Shown: one piece after another, positions 13,681-28,439 of the stretch
Numbering within the stretch: position 1 is the first letter of the stretch
Layout: each line of letters starts with the position of its first letter
Assembly (NCBI RefSeq): GCF_008728515.1
Contig: NC_044977.1
Coordinates: 8,331,501 to 8,395,500, forward strand
Direction of reading: 5' to 3'
Length of the DNA stretch: 64,000 nucleotides
Source: Papio anubis
Taxonomy: Eukaryota; Chordata; Mammalia; Primates; Cercopithecidae
Position numbers and translations under genes: made by a program
Notes under the pieces: generated by a model
What the model was told of the DNA's origin: nothing
What the model saw: only the letters and a program-made list of their open reading frames with translations
Databases searched by the model: none

Positions 13681-14584
13681 TGAAAATTTTGAAAGAAATG
13701 AAGATTAAGGATAGGGAGATAAACTACACCATTGGAAAAAAATACATTTTATTGAAGTACAACATTGTTCCGTCTAGCTGAAGTCATCACAAAAGTGGCA
13801 GCAGGTTAGTCTCCACAGGGGAATGCCCCAAATATCCCCAAGATGGGGTCAGTTGGAATTTCCAGGAAAGGAGCACTAGTTGCCAGAATGCTCAGTCCGA
13901 AGCATTGTTAGTCGGCAATTTATGTATGGAGGGGCCTGCAGAGTGTCCTCACAATGGACAGTGAGAGAAAGAACTGTTCTATCTAGTTATGTTCGCAATG
14001 ACAGGTCAAGTTATGGAGTTCATATGAGGGTTGAAGGAATTTGGCTCTAGATAAGGCAGGGAAGGGAGGGAGGGAAGGAAAAACAGTGTAAACACCTTTA
14101 TCAGGACTGGGAACTTTCAAGGCCCCAGCTAAAGTTCAAGCTTGCAGGAGAACACATGCAGCTGGGCAAGTCACAGACTGGTCAAGAACAGAGAAAAAAG
14201 TAGGATAACCTGAGGGACCCAAAAAGCATCTATGAAGAAAGAGGTGTGACTCAACTATGAAGCTCAATGAAAGATGATAAAGTGATATCACTAATAAAAC
14301 CAGTAACTTATTCATAAATCACGTAAACATGTGTGGATTTATGTTGCAAATTTGAATAGTGCTATATCGGCCTATTCTAGTGAATGGAGTAATTATCTTT
14401 GTCTTATCTTTGGAACAAATGATCGTTATTTATTACTGTACATCCTTCTGATTTTTCATCAGTATATCTTGACTACTATTAACATTTGAATTTCCATAAA
14501 GAAACTACTGCTCAATATGGGACTTAGTTGGGATTGCAGCCAAATTGCAGATTCCCTAAAGCTTGGTTCCCTGTTAAGATTTGG
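13681..14584. other. Unassigned stretch, possible LTR-like part
   Basis: Bases about 13740-14280 are GC-richer than their flanks and begin with CATTTTATTGAAGTAC, as some antisense LTRs do. I cannot assign a family. A short GGGAGGGAGGGAAGG run lies near 14060. No gene is seen. Confidence 0.35.
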
Positions 14585-15250
14585 TTGGGATTTCAGTGAA
14601 TCTGTAAATCCATTTGTGTTTAATTGTCTTTTTTACAATATTGAGTCTTCCAATCTGTGAAACTGGGATTTCCATTTATTTAGGCCTTCTTTAATTTTGC
14701 ATATGTTATACTTCTCAGTGTAGAAGTCTTGCAAATCCTTCAGCACATTTATATCTATGTTATATATATTATTTATTAAATGATATTCAAATAACATCAA
14801 GTTTGTTTTCTATTTGAATTGACTGCATATTCATCAGCAGTATGTATGTACACTTTTAGTTTTTACTATATTTTTACTAAACAAAGTCTATATTTACTGT
14901 TTTTTTCTCACTGCAGTTTTGCTGAATTGTATTTTATAAAACGTATCCATTTTATTAAAATATTTCATTTGACAACATAAAATCATTTATAAATTCTTGA
15001 TATATTTTTAGTACATATAGAATCTCTGTTGTCAGTTTGTTATTTTGCATTTTATGACTTCTCTCCCTCCCTCTTTGTGTTGTCTTCTATTCACATTAAT
15101 TACTTATTATTTTCAAAAATATAATTTTAGCTTTGATAGAATTCTAGTTTTAAAAGGCTTTTCTATTTTACTACATTTATTTCATTTGTATTATTTTCTT
15201 TATATTTTTGTGGCTTAATTCTCTCTTAAAGTTTTTAATTACTTATATAT
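14585..15250 (-). mobile_element. L1M ORF2 fragment (antisense)
   Basis: Antisense ORF2 text is visible in TTGAGTCTTCCAATCTGTGA, CCATTTATTTAGGCCTTC and CTCTGTTGTCAGTTTG, all diverged. The 5' part is less certain than the 3' part. Confidence 0.72.
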
Positions 15251-15679
15251 GTACTTGGGAAATATTTTTTCCAAAAATGTTACACAAGCTTTTATTCATA
15301 TAATGAGAGGGGTATAGGAGACACGTACATAAAAACACCCTTAGCATACAAAGCGATATAATTATTTCCAAAATTATTATTTTGGGTTCAATTTTGTACC
15401 CAAAATATATTAACATTTCCTTGATAACTGAGTTTATATCTATGTATCTATCTGTAAATTTTCATCCTTTTGTTCTCTTATAGGTTTGTTCACATTTTTA
15501 TTATTTCGATAAGCCCTTACAATTTTAATAGCATAGCTCATTAGTATTAATAAATATTAATTCAGCAGGAAATAAACTAAAATACACAAAAATTAATAAT
15601 TCTAACAAACATGAATCTGATAAGGGTGCAGTAATAAAAAATGCTTTTAAATGTAAAAGAAAGATAAAGTGCTCAGAGC
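15251..15679. other. AT-rich stretch, unassigned
   Basis: Possibly further decayed L1 sequence, but no block is good enough to call. Confidence 0.4.
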
Positions 15680-16695
15680 TGAACTTAACAAAAAATTTGC
15701 AAAATCTATACATAAAAAATTTAAAAACTTTAAAATAATCCTGAAAACACATAAGTAAATTTGCACTAATGGAAATAAACTAATTTTTCATGTTCATACA
15801 GATATTAGTTCCTTCAATTTAATTTATGTATTTAAAATAATCCTAATAAACACACCACAAACCTTTTTGGTGGAGGTAAAGAAGTTGACACTAAAGCTTT
15901 TATAAAACATCATAAGAGAGTAACTGAATAAAAACACTGAAAAATAAAAACAATAAAGGGCCTATTTCTACAAGATATTAAAAACTGCTATTAGCATATA
16001 TTAAAGTAGGTATGTTATAAAATATACATACATTAAAAATATACTATATAAAATATACCATAAAGTCTTTTTAATCAAAATAGTGTGGTATTGCACATGA
16101 ATAGACAAACAAATGAAGTTTCAACTATACAAAATATATATGGAAACATTTTTCATTATGCACCAATGAACCAAAGATAAATATTTAAATTAATGAAAAT
16201 TTAAATTAATGAAAAATTATGTGAAAGAACAAAAGTAGATCCATACTATGTATTATATACAACTAAGTAAGAGATACAAATGTAAAATCTAAAAACATAT
16301 AAGTAATAGAGTAAATTTCCATAAACCTAAATAAATATAATAAAATCTAAATTCAATTAAGTAAAAGATCAATACATTTGACCACATAAATTATTTCTCA
16401 AATCTGTGCATTTCAACAAATGCCACAAAGCATTATAAAAGGGTAAAACAAGTGACACTTTGAATAAAAGTATTGCAAAGTATATCAGAGGTAAAGGCTA
16501 ATAACCCTAATAGATAGAGAACTAAAATATTAAGAGTGGGAGAAATAGCAAACACACCATAATCGAGCAAAAAACGTAAAAACACCATTTTCCAAAGATA
16601 ATATTAAAATGACCATGAAAAATTTTAAAGGCCAATTATAAGCAAAAGAAGATACATGAAAATTAAAATGACACTGAAACATACCTAATTGTTAA
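15680..16695 (+). mobile_element. Old L1M, first part (sense)
   Basis: Sense ORF2 3' landmarks of an ancient L1M are present: TTAACAAAAAATTTGCAAAA, a TAGTGTGGTATTGCACATGA block near 16082, and CTAATAACCCTAATAGATAG near 16500. The text breaks off near 16695 at the equivalent of the segment before the AATGAGATACC motif and resumes at 18935. A second L1M has inserted here. Confidence 0.72.
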
Positions 16696-18934
<2,239 letters not shown>

Positions 18935-19690
18935 CCTGAGACACTTCCTCAACTATCAAACTGGGAAATTACAAAGCTTGACAGTACATTTTGTTGGGGA
19001 GTGTGCAGGGAAAGAATCACTCGATATATTCCCTGTGGCAAATGAAATGAGTACAACATGTACAAGGAAGAATTTGGAAATGTATAATAAAATGATAGGA
19101 GTGTTTACTTTCTGATCCAGTAACTACAATTCTCAATATTTCCTTGACTTTAACCGTCCAATACCAAATACATAGCCAGGTTTCTTATATTGTTTGCAAA
19201 TGCAATATGTCGGAAATAACTCAAATTTTTAAATATGGGGAAAACATTAAGCTGTAATTCTACTAACTTTACAATGGAGAAGATAAATATACTACAGACT
19301 TTTATCATGCAACTGTTGAAAAAAACATACAATATATCTGTATGAATTGAAACCAAAGGGAATTATTCCCAAAATGTAATTTTAAGGAAGGATAACAAAA
19401 TTTGTAAGATTGCTAAACTACCATATCACTACTTATTGTACAAGAAATAAATACAAAAGCGGTACCCACTTAATTTTGTTAAAAAAAATACAAAGAAAAA
19501 GAAAATATGAGCAAGAAACTACTGTTAGTGATTACCTAACAGGGATGGTTGGGAATGTAATAAAAGAATGAATAGTAGGAATGAGGTAGAATTAATATGG
19601 GAAAGTGATACATTTCAAATATACATTTTTTGCATTTTTCACTTTTGGAGACATGCCAATATTTATTAAGTCAGAAAAGGTTTCTTTAAA
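18935..19690 (+). mobile_element. Old L1M, second part (sense)
   Basis: The text resumes at the point where the first part broke off: CCTGAGACACTTCCTCAACT then TATCAAACTGGGAAATTAC. It continues to L1M 3' UTR blocks such as CCATATCACTACTTATTG and TAGTGATTACCTAACAGGG near 19530. Confidence 0.7.
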
Positions 19691-19759
19691 AAGACTGAAG
19701 AATGAGAAAATCTACACTGGAAGATGAACAAGACCAAAGGAATTCAACAGTATTTTAAA

Positions 19760-19850
19760 TATGAGGTAGGTTCTTTAATCACTGCCATTTTAAAGATGAG
19801 GAGGAATCTGAACCACTGCTGTGATTTTCTGAATCTAAGGCGTATGTTTG
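19760..19850 (-). mobile_element. MIR fragment (antisense)
   Basis: GAGGTAGGTTCTTTAATCAC, CCATTTTAAAGATGAGGAGG and GAATCTGAACC match antisense MIR text in order. It is short and diverged. Confidence 0.5.
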
Positions 19851-22024
19851 GAAATACAAAATAATCAGTATTTAAAATAATTATTTTAATGACAATTCCA
19901 AGCATATTATTTGACATGTCATTGGATAATCCAGGATAGTATAGTATATTCAGTGTCAAGAATTTCACCCTTCTCAGTTACTATGTGGAATAGTGAACCC
20001 AGAATTCACCAAATTGCTGAAAAATAATATGAAATGTCATTTATTTCAATAACTAATAAGACACAATTACAATGCATTTCAATTCAAATATATATGCCAA
20101 GAGTGTATGTTAAGTTGCTATTTCTACTAGGGACTAACTCAAGAAATTAGAAAATGCATGTGGTCCATTAAAGATACTAATTTTTTATAAAGAGGAATAA
20201 AGTATATTTTAAGTATGTCTAAATAGCATAAAAATACTTGTATTCATTATTTCAACTTTTATCCACTAGGATTCTGTGATTAAGAGCAACAAAATTTAAA
20301 TTTTGGCAGAATTAAAAAGTAATATTTTGGAGAAATATGGGGCAATGCAGGTAAAGAAGATACTGAAATACAAGTTTAAGAAAGGATAGAAACCTGGCAT
20401 TACAGAGATGTAGATTCATGTTCTAATAGATGATGTATGTGGAACAGCACCGTCTGGATAAATCAGTTCCAATTAAAGTTGATCTTGTGATTCTTAACTC
20501 ATAAGTGCGAATTTTAGGCTAAAGAGTTCATGTGACATAACTCAGACGCAGAGACCACACTTGCCTAGAAAGGGCACATTGATAGGGAGTCCCAAGTAAA
20601 CAACAAAGGAAAAGAAAGGACATTCTCCAAAGTGAAATAGGAAGGTTGAATAGACACTGAACAGGTAAAAGCAAGGACACCCAATACAAATAAAAGAAAA
20701 ACACGAGAAAGAATTAGGTTCAATTGTTCAAATATTTATTTATTTTGCGTGAAGCCATCCATGAGGTAATGCATTTTAATTTTTGAAAAATTATAATGCC
20801 CAAGAGAAAGTTGTTGCACTAGTTTCGATGTTGTTGTCATTTTGAAATCTGAGAACCGGTTTCAGAATGCACCCTGAAATCAAATATATTGGCTTATTAT
20901 AAACTAATATTTCAAGAAAATAAATTATTTTATTTCTGTGTATTCATATAGAAAAATATTGACAAATTATGGAAACAAAATTAACCAAATATTAAAAGAG
21001 TGCATTTAATTTCCTCTAGGTAATTATTCTAAAGCCATGCTGGCTGATAGAGACACTCTTGTATTACTGGAAATCAGATAAACAGACACATACACACATA
21101 TATGTACAAACCATAATATTAATATGCCTGATTTTGTACATTTGTCTATTTTCTTGGACTTTATTTGTGGATATTAGTTATTAAAAGCTGAGTAAAATAT
21201 AGCCTAATGTAATGCAATTAAGAATGTTTAGCATATATTTAATGAGATGAAATCCATAAATTACCTGGATTCATTAGAACGGGTTCTGTATAAATACATT
21301 ATTAATGCCTTAAAAATATATGCAGTGTATAGATTTTAAAAGCTTATAGGGGCATTAAAATCAAAGTAATATGTTTGTGATTTTTTTTCTTAATATGGAT
21401 CAGTAACCTGTTTTCAAAAATTGGTTTAGAATCCCAGAAACTGCGTAAGATTGATGCTTGGATTTCTATACACTCCTGAAATATGATTTGATAGCTTTCA
21501 ATATTTTATGCCATTTTGACCTGAACACCATGTCCTTTGAAATATGCATTTATGATATAGGTCCTTTGAAGCTAATAGAATTCAGAGAATTATTCCTGCC
21601 CTGATGTAGAAACATGTTGTACAACACCATTTCAAAGACATCATTTACAGGGAGACAAACTGTGTGACGGTTAGTATGTGACCTCCAGAAATGCCAGAAG
21701 CGCTTTATGGATAAGTTTGTCATCTTATTCTCCAGGTCATTTTGACACGTGTATCATTTCATCTTGGTCTGACCAACAGGTCTCCATGCCAACCCGACTT
21801 GGAATAGAAAGTGTGTTGTCTCTGAATCTATCTTTTCTATACCATTGTCCATGATTTTAGGTCCTGTCTTCTTTGATGCTTTATTCGAGATACTAGACAG
21901 AAATACGAACAGATGAAGAGAAAACATAAAACAAGACAAATGTTTGTAATCATGTTTTGTATGACTTCCATCATTTAGGTTTTTTTCCTTATTTTTTAAC
22001 TTCAATTTATCCTCTGATAGAAAG
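19851..22024. other. AT-rich stretch, no gene recognised
   Basis: I see no exon-like open frame, RNA gene or nameable repeat. The parts near 20440-20720 and 21430-21960 are less AT-rich. They are the best places in this stretch to look for conserved noncoding sequence, but nothing in them is diagnostic. Confidence 0.45.
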
Positions 22025-22034
22025 TAAACAAAGT

Positions 22035-22457
<423 letters not shown>

Positions 22458-22574
22458 TTAGGCATCTTGCTTTAGAAACGAATAATATTTAAAAAAATAA
22501 AAATATGCTTAGGCAGGCATAAATGATTGGTTTCCAGTTGAAATCCTCAGATAATATTTATTCTTTTTATGGTA

Positions 22575-22690
22575 CTCTTTAAACTGCTTTTTTTTGTTTT
22601 GTTTTGTTTTTTTAGAATATGGACTTCTGTGTGTATTTTAGGATTTTTGTTTGTTTGTTTTTGTTTTTTGTTTTTTTGTTTTTGCGGGAG
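22575..22690. repeat. TTTTG/TTTG low-complexity tract
   Basis: Two runs of TTTTG- and GTTT-type units are separated by about 40 bases. This is simple sequence. Confidence 0.9.
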
Positions 22691-22708
22691 GAGGTCATAG
22701 ATGTAGTT

Positions 22709-22930
22709 CACGGGTGTACAAACTATGACCCATGAGCCAAACTTGACCCATTACGTATTTATGTAAATAAAGTTTTGTTTCAACAAAGACAAGGCTATTT
22801 ATCTGTATACTGTCAACACCTATTTCCATGCTAAAATGACAGAGAACTAGTTGTCTCAGAGGCCAGATGGTCCAGGAAGACTGAAATATTTACTTTCTCA
22901 TCCTTTACAGAGTATGTTTGCCAATTATTC
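22709..22930. mobile_element. hAT-type nonautonomous DNA transposon remnant
   Basis: ACAAACTATGACCCATGAGC, GTAAATAAAGTTTTGTTTCA and an ending CTTTACAGAGTATGTTTGCC match an old mammalian hAT MER-type element. In that element the two ends pair as TTTGC...GCAAA. It is about 220 bp long with no coding part. Exact family not assigned. Confidence 0.75.
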
Positions 22931-24002
22931 GTCTGGCTGATAATTCATTCCTGAAATGCCTGTATGTCAGTTACTTTTGAACTACTTTACATTACAAAAT
23001 AGTGGAGATGTGAGTTGTTTGTGTCGATAAGATTACTTAAGATTACTTAAGATAACAATGGTTGAAGTTATGTGCTATCATCTGAAAATTGTAAAAAATA
23101 TTTTCAGAGAAGATTTGAAAATCTTATAAATTATAGTTGATGATGCTTAGACAGTGAGAGAGATTATTTTAACCCCAAAAGCAATATCCACTTTTGGAAT
23201 AACTGTTATTTATTTTTACAGATTGGTTACAGATGCAAGATGCTTTATCTTGTAATGATATCTATCAATGCCTAAGAACAAGAACAAGAAAGTAGCATCA
23301 AAAGTACTTTTGAATAAATCATGTGTTACATCACCAAAGTCTGCATAAATACAAAATTATTTAAACATCACAGCACTGAAGTTTATTAACAGTAAATCTC
23401 AATAAAATTACTTAAAGGCCAGTTTTTCATCAAACATTTCTTTTACATTCTAAAGGAGAACATAATTAATATAACATTTTACTTTTAATCTATAATTTAA
23501 TATAATATTCAAATGACTTTTAAGGGATAATTGAACCAGAATCTATTCAATAAAGGTTGAAACATTCAAATGCTCTATTCAATATTTTAGATGGAGACAT
23601 GCCAAACATTTCAACTCAAATCATCTGTTTTTCTTTTCTTCTCTAAGGTATGTCAGCTCAAATTCCCTAAAACAGTTTCATATATAACATATTTCTTTTT
23701 TGAAAGAAACTGTGGAAGATATGTCTTTAGTTCAACAATATCTGTATTTTGGTAAACTTTTTTCAATCATACTGTTTCAACTAAAATAAATGTAGAATTT
23801 TAGTGAGTCCAGTGATATTTTTTCTATCATAAACTACTAAAATTTAACACATATTTTAGCATCTTCAACTTTAATTGAAAAAAAGTTTAATTTTAACTAA
23901 AGAATCATGATGGTTGTCAATTTGCTCCAACTTCATAGTTAAAAGTGAGATAAAATCTAGTTTAAATCTAAAATAAATATATTTGTTCAGATATATTGAT
24001 GC
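22931..24002. other. AT-rich stretch, nothing recognised
   Basis: No gene or nameable repeat seen. Confidence 0.45.
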
Positions 24003-24070
24003 AGTTTTGGATTCTAGGTCTGACCTAGCTACAGGGACTGCAAAAATGACATCAGGACAAGTTTCCCTCT
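24003..24070. repeat. 68-bp dispersed direct repeat, copy 1
   Basis: It shares 63 of 68 bases with 25038-25105 in the same orientation, about 970 bp downstream. The shared core is CCTAGCTACAGGGACT...AAAAATGACATCAGGACAA. I do not recognise it as part of a standard family. Confidence 0.92.
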
Positions 24071-24782
24071 CCCACTCCCCTGTCTTTTATTTTTGCTCTG
24101 TCTTTATTCACAGATGGAATCTCTTCTTTTAGACAATAGCATTTGCATGTAGAGCAAAAGAGACTGACGCTGGTAGTGTTGTAGGCCCATATATGAAGAG
24201 TAGCCAGGAAGCAGAAGACATAGGTCTAAGTTACCACGACTAACCCTGAGCTGAAACATATCTACTGAAAGGAAATAACAGGATTTTATTATGAGAAGAA
24301 TAATGGATGTTGGGGAGTCAAAGATTAAATGAATCTTCATTCAATAACGGTTCAACTTGTTACATTAAAATTAAAGAGAAAAATATAAAACAGCAATTTT
24401 TCCCTTAGACATACGTATCATATGTGTTTTTTTCTTTAAAATTTTCTAGTTATAATACTGTAACTAAAAAGTATAAGGATTAAGGTAACTGGTTAGTATT
24501 ACCTTTTGAGCAATCCCAAGAGGAATTATTAGAGAAAGACAAAGTAGGTAACTAATAAGCTAATCAGCAAAAAATTTAGCCTATTGAATGGCAATGAGAA
24601 ATCAACTACATCACAACAAGGAACGGGAACTAATAATTTTGATTCTGAAAAATATTAATAAGTCAAAATAATCACACATGGATACCATCAACTCCTAAAA
24701 GCAAACAAATATCAGTTTTTCAAGTTATTAAGAACTTAAGGTGAAAAAAATAAGAACATAGGGAAAAGTCATACTGGCATAC
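24071..24782. other. Unassigned AT-rich stretch
   Basis: No gene or nameable repeat seen. Confidence 0.45.
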
Positions 24783-24988
24783 CATATTCATTTTTTTCAG
24801 TTATATTGACATATACTTGACAGATAAAAACTGACTATATTTAAGGTGTAAAACATATTTTCATATATGTATACATTGTAAAATGACTATCACAATCAAA
24901 CTAGTTAACATATCCATCACTTCACATATTTATGTTTTTTTTGTGGTGAGAACACTCAAGATCACTCACTCACCAAATTTCCAGTATA
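24783..24988 (-). mobile_element. L1M 3' UTR piece (antisense), part of a split L1M
   Basis: TGACATATACTTGACAG, ATATATGTATACATTGTAAA, AACATATCCATCACTTCACA and GGTGAGAACACTCAAGATC are antisense L1M 3' UTR text. The same element continues at 25561 with ATTAGATCTCTAGAATG, the next block in the L1 order. Confidence 0.85.
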
Positions 24989-25036
24989 TTTGATTAGTGC
25001 AAAAGTAATTGGATTTTTTTACCATTACTTTTCATG
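24989..25036 (+). mobile_element. Half-copy of MADE1 (mariner MITE)
   Basis: GTGCAAAAGTAATTGGATTT then ACCATTACTTTTCATG match one half of the 80-bp palindromic MADE1. The second terminal repeat is missing. Confidence 0.82.
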
Positions 25037-25037
25037 T

Positions 25038-25105
25038 AGTTTTGGTTTCTAGGCCTGACCTAGCTACAGGGACTCCAAAAATGACATCAGGACAAATTTC
25101 CCCCT
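25038..25105. repeat. 68-bp dispersed direct repeat, copy 2
   Basis: Same-orientation partner of 24003-24070 with five differences. It begins one base after the MADE1 half-copy and lies inside the interval that interrupts the L1M. Confidence 0.92.
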
Positions 25106-25164
25106 TCCATTTCCTTCTGCTTTATAGTCACTGTCTCCTATAGTCACCGTCTCCTTTGTAGTTT

Positions 25165-25552
25165 CCTATAGACACTGTCTTAAGCTTTTTTTGTTGCTAT
25201 AACAGAATATCTGAAACTTGGTTTTTATATACATAGCCACCATTGGTTAGACCTCTGGTGCTGCAGCAAAACACAGCAGAGCAGGTCGGGTGGAAATCAG
25301 GGACATGCGAAGAGAAGGAAATCAGAGGGGCTTCCTGACCCAACCTATTTCCATGAGAATTCATCCACCCTCACGGTGGCGAGAACTCTCTCACTACCAG
25401 GACAACAGCAGCAAGCCATTCATGAGGGATCTGATTCCACAACGCAAGCATCTCCCACTAGGCCTCATCCCCCAATACTGCCACCCTTGGGATCAAATGT
25501 TAACATAACCGTAATGGAGAGAAGCAAACCACGTTCAAATCATAGTAGCCAT
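25165..25552 (-). mobile_element. MaLR LTR (MST/MLT1-like), antisense
   Basis: Antisense MaLR text is visible: TTGTTGCTATAACAGAATAT, GAACTCTCTCACTACCAGGA, CAGCAAGCCATTCATGAGGG, CCCACTAGGCCTCATCCCCC. It is diverged, with uncertain ends. It lies inside the L1M. Confidence 0.72.
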
Positions 25553-25560
25553 CCTGCGGT

Positions 25561-26208
25561 AAATTAGATCTCTAGAATGTATTAATCCCACATCGGTGAA
25601 CCTCTTTATCTTTAACCAGTGTCTCCCCATTTTCCTACTTCCCAATCCCTGAACCCACTATACTATTTGCTGCTTTTATACTTTTGAGTTTTTAAGATTC
25701 CACATATGAGTGAGATCATGCAGTATTTGTCTTTCTGTGGGAAAGACACAGAAAGACACAGTGAAATAAGTCACTTAACATCATGTCCTCAAGGTCATCT
25801 ATATTGTTGCAAATGGCAGAATTTTCTTTTTTAAGGTTGAATGATATTCCATTGTGAGTGTGTATATGTATGTGTGTATCCATTTATCTGTCAATGAACA
25901 CTTAGGCTTTTTTTTCTATGTGTTGGCTATTGTGAATAATTCCACAATGAATTGGGGGAGCATATATTCCTTTGAGATACTGATTTCATTTTCTTTGGAT
26001 ATACGCCCCAGAAACGGGATTGCTAGAGCATATGGTAGTTCTATTTTTTGAGAAACCTCCATATAGTTCTCCAAAAAGGCTGTACTTATTTACATTCTCA
26101 CCAGAAGTGTCCAAGAGTCTCCTTTTCGTTGCATCCTTGCCAAAACTTATTATATATGTTGTCCTTTTGATAATAACTATTTTAACACATGTAAGGTAAT
26201 ATCTCATT
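25561..26208 (-). mobile_element. L1M 3' region continued (antisense)
   Basis: It continues from 24988: CCACATATGAGTGAGATCAT, CAGTATTTGTCTTTCTGTG, TTGAATGATATTCCATTGTG, CTTTGGATATACGCCCCAG, and AGGTAATATCTCATT at the right edge, where a younger L1 is inserted. Confidence 0.92.
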
Positions 26209-26274
26209 TTTTTTCTTTTTTATTCTTATTTTTATTTTTTACAGATATATATGTGGAACACATATTTTTTATGG

Positions 26275-26305
<31 letters not shown>

Positions 26306-26900
26306 TATGTGGAGTACATGAGGTGTTCTGGTACAGGCATGGAATGTGAAATAAGCACATCATGGAGACTGGGGTAACCATCCACTCAAGAATCCTTCCT
26401 CTGAGTTACAAACAATTCAGTTACACTCTTAGTTATTTTAAAATGTATAATTAAGTTCTTATGGACTATAGTCACCCTGCCAGGCTATCAAATAATAGTC
26501 TTACACATTCTATTTTTTTGACGCATGCACCATCCCCATCTTCCCACTACCCTTCCAAGCCTGTGGTAACCATCCTTCTACTCTCTGTGTCCATGAGCTC
26601 AATTGTGTTGATTTTTAGAATGCACATAGAAGTGAGAACATGCAATGTTTGTCTTTCTGTGGCTGGCTTATTTCAGTTCACATAACGATATCTAGTTCCA
26701 CTCATGTTATTGCAAATGACAGGATTTTATTCCTTTTTATGACTGAACACTACTCCATTGTGTATATGTAGCACATTTTCTTTATCCATTCTTCTGCTGA
26801 TAAATTAAAGAAATTGGGGAAGACACTAAAGATGAAAACATATTTTTGTTTCTGGATTGGAAGAATTAATATTGTTAAAATGTCTATAAGACACAAAGCA
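26209..26900 (-). mobile_element. Younger L1 with 5' inversion (twin-primed), inserted in L1M
   Basis: Bases 26209-26796 are an antisense L1 3' end that begins with a T-rich tail (poly(A) complement) and an AT/AC run. They go through CATCTTCCCACTACCCTTCC and GTGAGAACATGCAATGTTTG to TTCTTTATCCATTC. Bases about 26797-26900 are L1 in the opposite, sense orientation: GGATTGGAAGAATTAATATT and GTTAAAATGTC. ATCTCATT at 26201-26208 and 26901-26908 is the target-site duplication, and the host L1M resumes seamlessly with ATTGTGGTTTTGATTTCC. Confidence 0.85.
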
Positions 26901-28230
26901 ATCTCATTGTGGTTTTGATTTCCATTTCCCAGCAGCAATGTGGTGCAACTGATTTATCTATACTTGTGAGCAATGTGTGTGTCTTCTTTTGAGAAATGTT
27001 TATTCAGGTTCCTAGCCCATTTTAAAAATCTGGTTGTATTACGCTATTAAGTGATTTGAACTCCTTATAAATTTTTCATATTAACACCTTATCAGATATA
27101 TGGTTTGGAAATATTTTCTCCCATTCCAAAGGCTGCCTTTTTATTCTGTTAATTGCTTGCTTTCTTATGCAGAAGCTTTTAAGTCTGATGTAATGTCACT
27201 TGTCTATTTTTCGTTTGAGACTGTGCTTTTGGCGTCATTTTCTAATATCATTGACTGTACCACTGTCGAGAAGCTCTTCCCAGATGTTTTCTTTTAGAAG
27301 TTCTACAGTTTCAGGTCTTATGTTTAAGTCTTAAATCCACTTTGAGTTTATTGTTACATATGGTTGGTGAGGGATACATGTATTTACCTGCCAAAACCAG
27401 TCTGCAGAAACAGGAAGAGGTATTTACTCTACCAATGCACAGACAACAAAGCAAGGCTACACAGATCATAAAAAGTCATGGAAACACGGCATCCCTAAAG
27501 GAAACTAATAAAGCTCCAGTAACCAACTCCAAAAATGGAGATGTATACATTACCTGACATTGAATTAAAAACAGACATTTTAAAGAAGTGCAGCGAAGCA
27601 CAAGAGAATGTGGATAAATAATTCAATAAAATCAGGAAAACAATATGTGAACAAAACTAGAAGTTAAACATAGAGATAAAAATTATTTTAAAAAAGAGCC
27701 AAACAAATTCTGGCACTGAAAAACAAATAAATAAAATACAAAATGAAATACAAATGAATTTTCTGCATGTGAAAGTTGTTTTCCCAATGACATTTACTAA
27801 AGAGACTGTCTTCATTGTGTGTTCTTGGCACACTTGTCAAAGCTCATTCAACTATAGAAGTGTGGATTTATTTCTCGGCACTTTTTTCTGTTCCATTCGT
27901 TTATATAATGGTTTTCAGGGGTCCTTCTGTTTTGAACACTGTAGCTTTGCAATATATTTTGAATTCAGAGGGTGTGATGCCTCCAGCTTTGTCCTTCTTG
28001 CTCAGTATGCCTTTGTCTACCTGGAGTCTTTTGTGGTTCATTATGTATCTTGGTATTTTTTTCTATATCTATAAAGAATATCATTGGCATTCTGACACAC
28101 ATTGCATTGAATCTGTAGGTCACTTTGGATAGTATGTTTAGCTTAACACTATTAATTCTTTTGATCCATGAGCATGAGATAACCTTCCATGTATTTGTGT
28201 GTTTAATTTTTTTCATCAATATTTGTTTTT
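26901..28230 (-). mobile_element. L1M ORF2 C-terminal half (antisense), interrupted
   Basis: The host L1M resumes after the younger insertion: TTTATTCAGGTTCCTAGCCC, TATGGTTTGGAAATATTTTC, CAGGTCTTATGTTTAAGTC. It is interrupted by a foreign sense segment (about 27367-27755) and then continues: TGTGTGTTCTTGGCACACTT, TGTGGATTTATTTCTCGGC, TTGCATTGAATCTGTAGGTC. At about 28230 it jumps directly to ORF1 text, so the 5' half of ORF2 and the 3' part of ORF1 are missing. Confidence 0.85.
27374..27745 (+). repeat. Inverted repeat arm A (L1M 5' UTR, sense)
   Basis: This arm is the reverse complement of 28440-28803, with clear identity over most of its length. Shared blocks are ATTTACTCTACCAATGCACA, AGCAAGGCTACACAGATCAT, GGAAACTAATAAAGCTC and ACAAAACTAGAAGTTAAA. 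It is L1M 5' UTR/ORF1-upstream text lying in the middle of the antisense ORF2. Confidence 0.92.
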
Positions 28231-28439
28231 CTGTTCCTTTCTGTCTCTTCTCTTTGTAAAAATTCCATGATGCATATATTGGATTGATTTATTGTGTCCT
28301 ATTAAGTTGCATACTTTCTTCATTCTTTTTTATTCTTTTTTTCCTCTCTGATTAGATAATTTCAAAAAACCTATCTTTGAGTTTACAACTTCTTTCTTGG
28401 CTTAAATTAATATGTTCTAGAAGCTCTCTATTGTATTTT

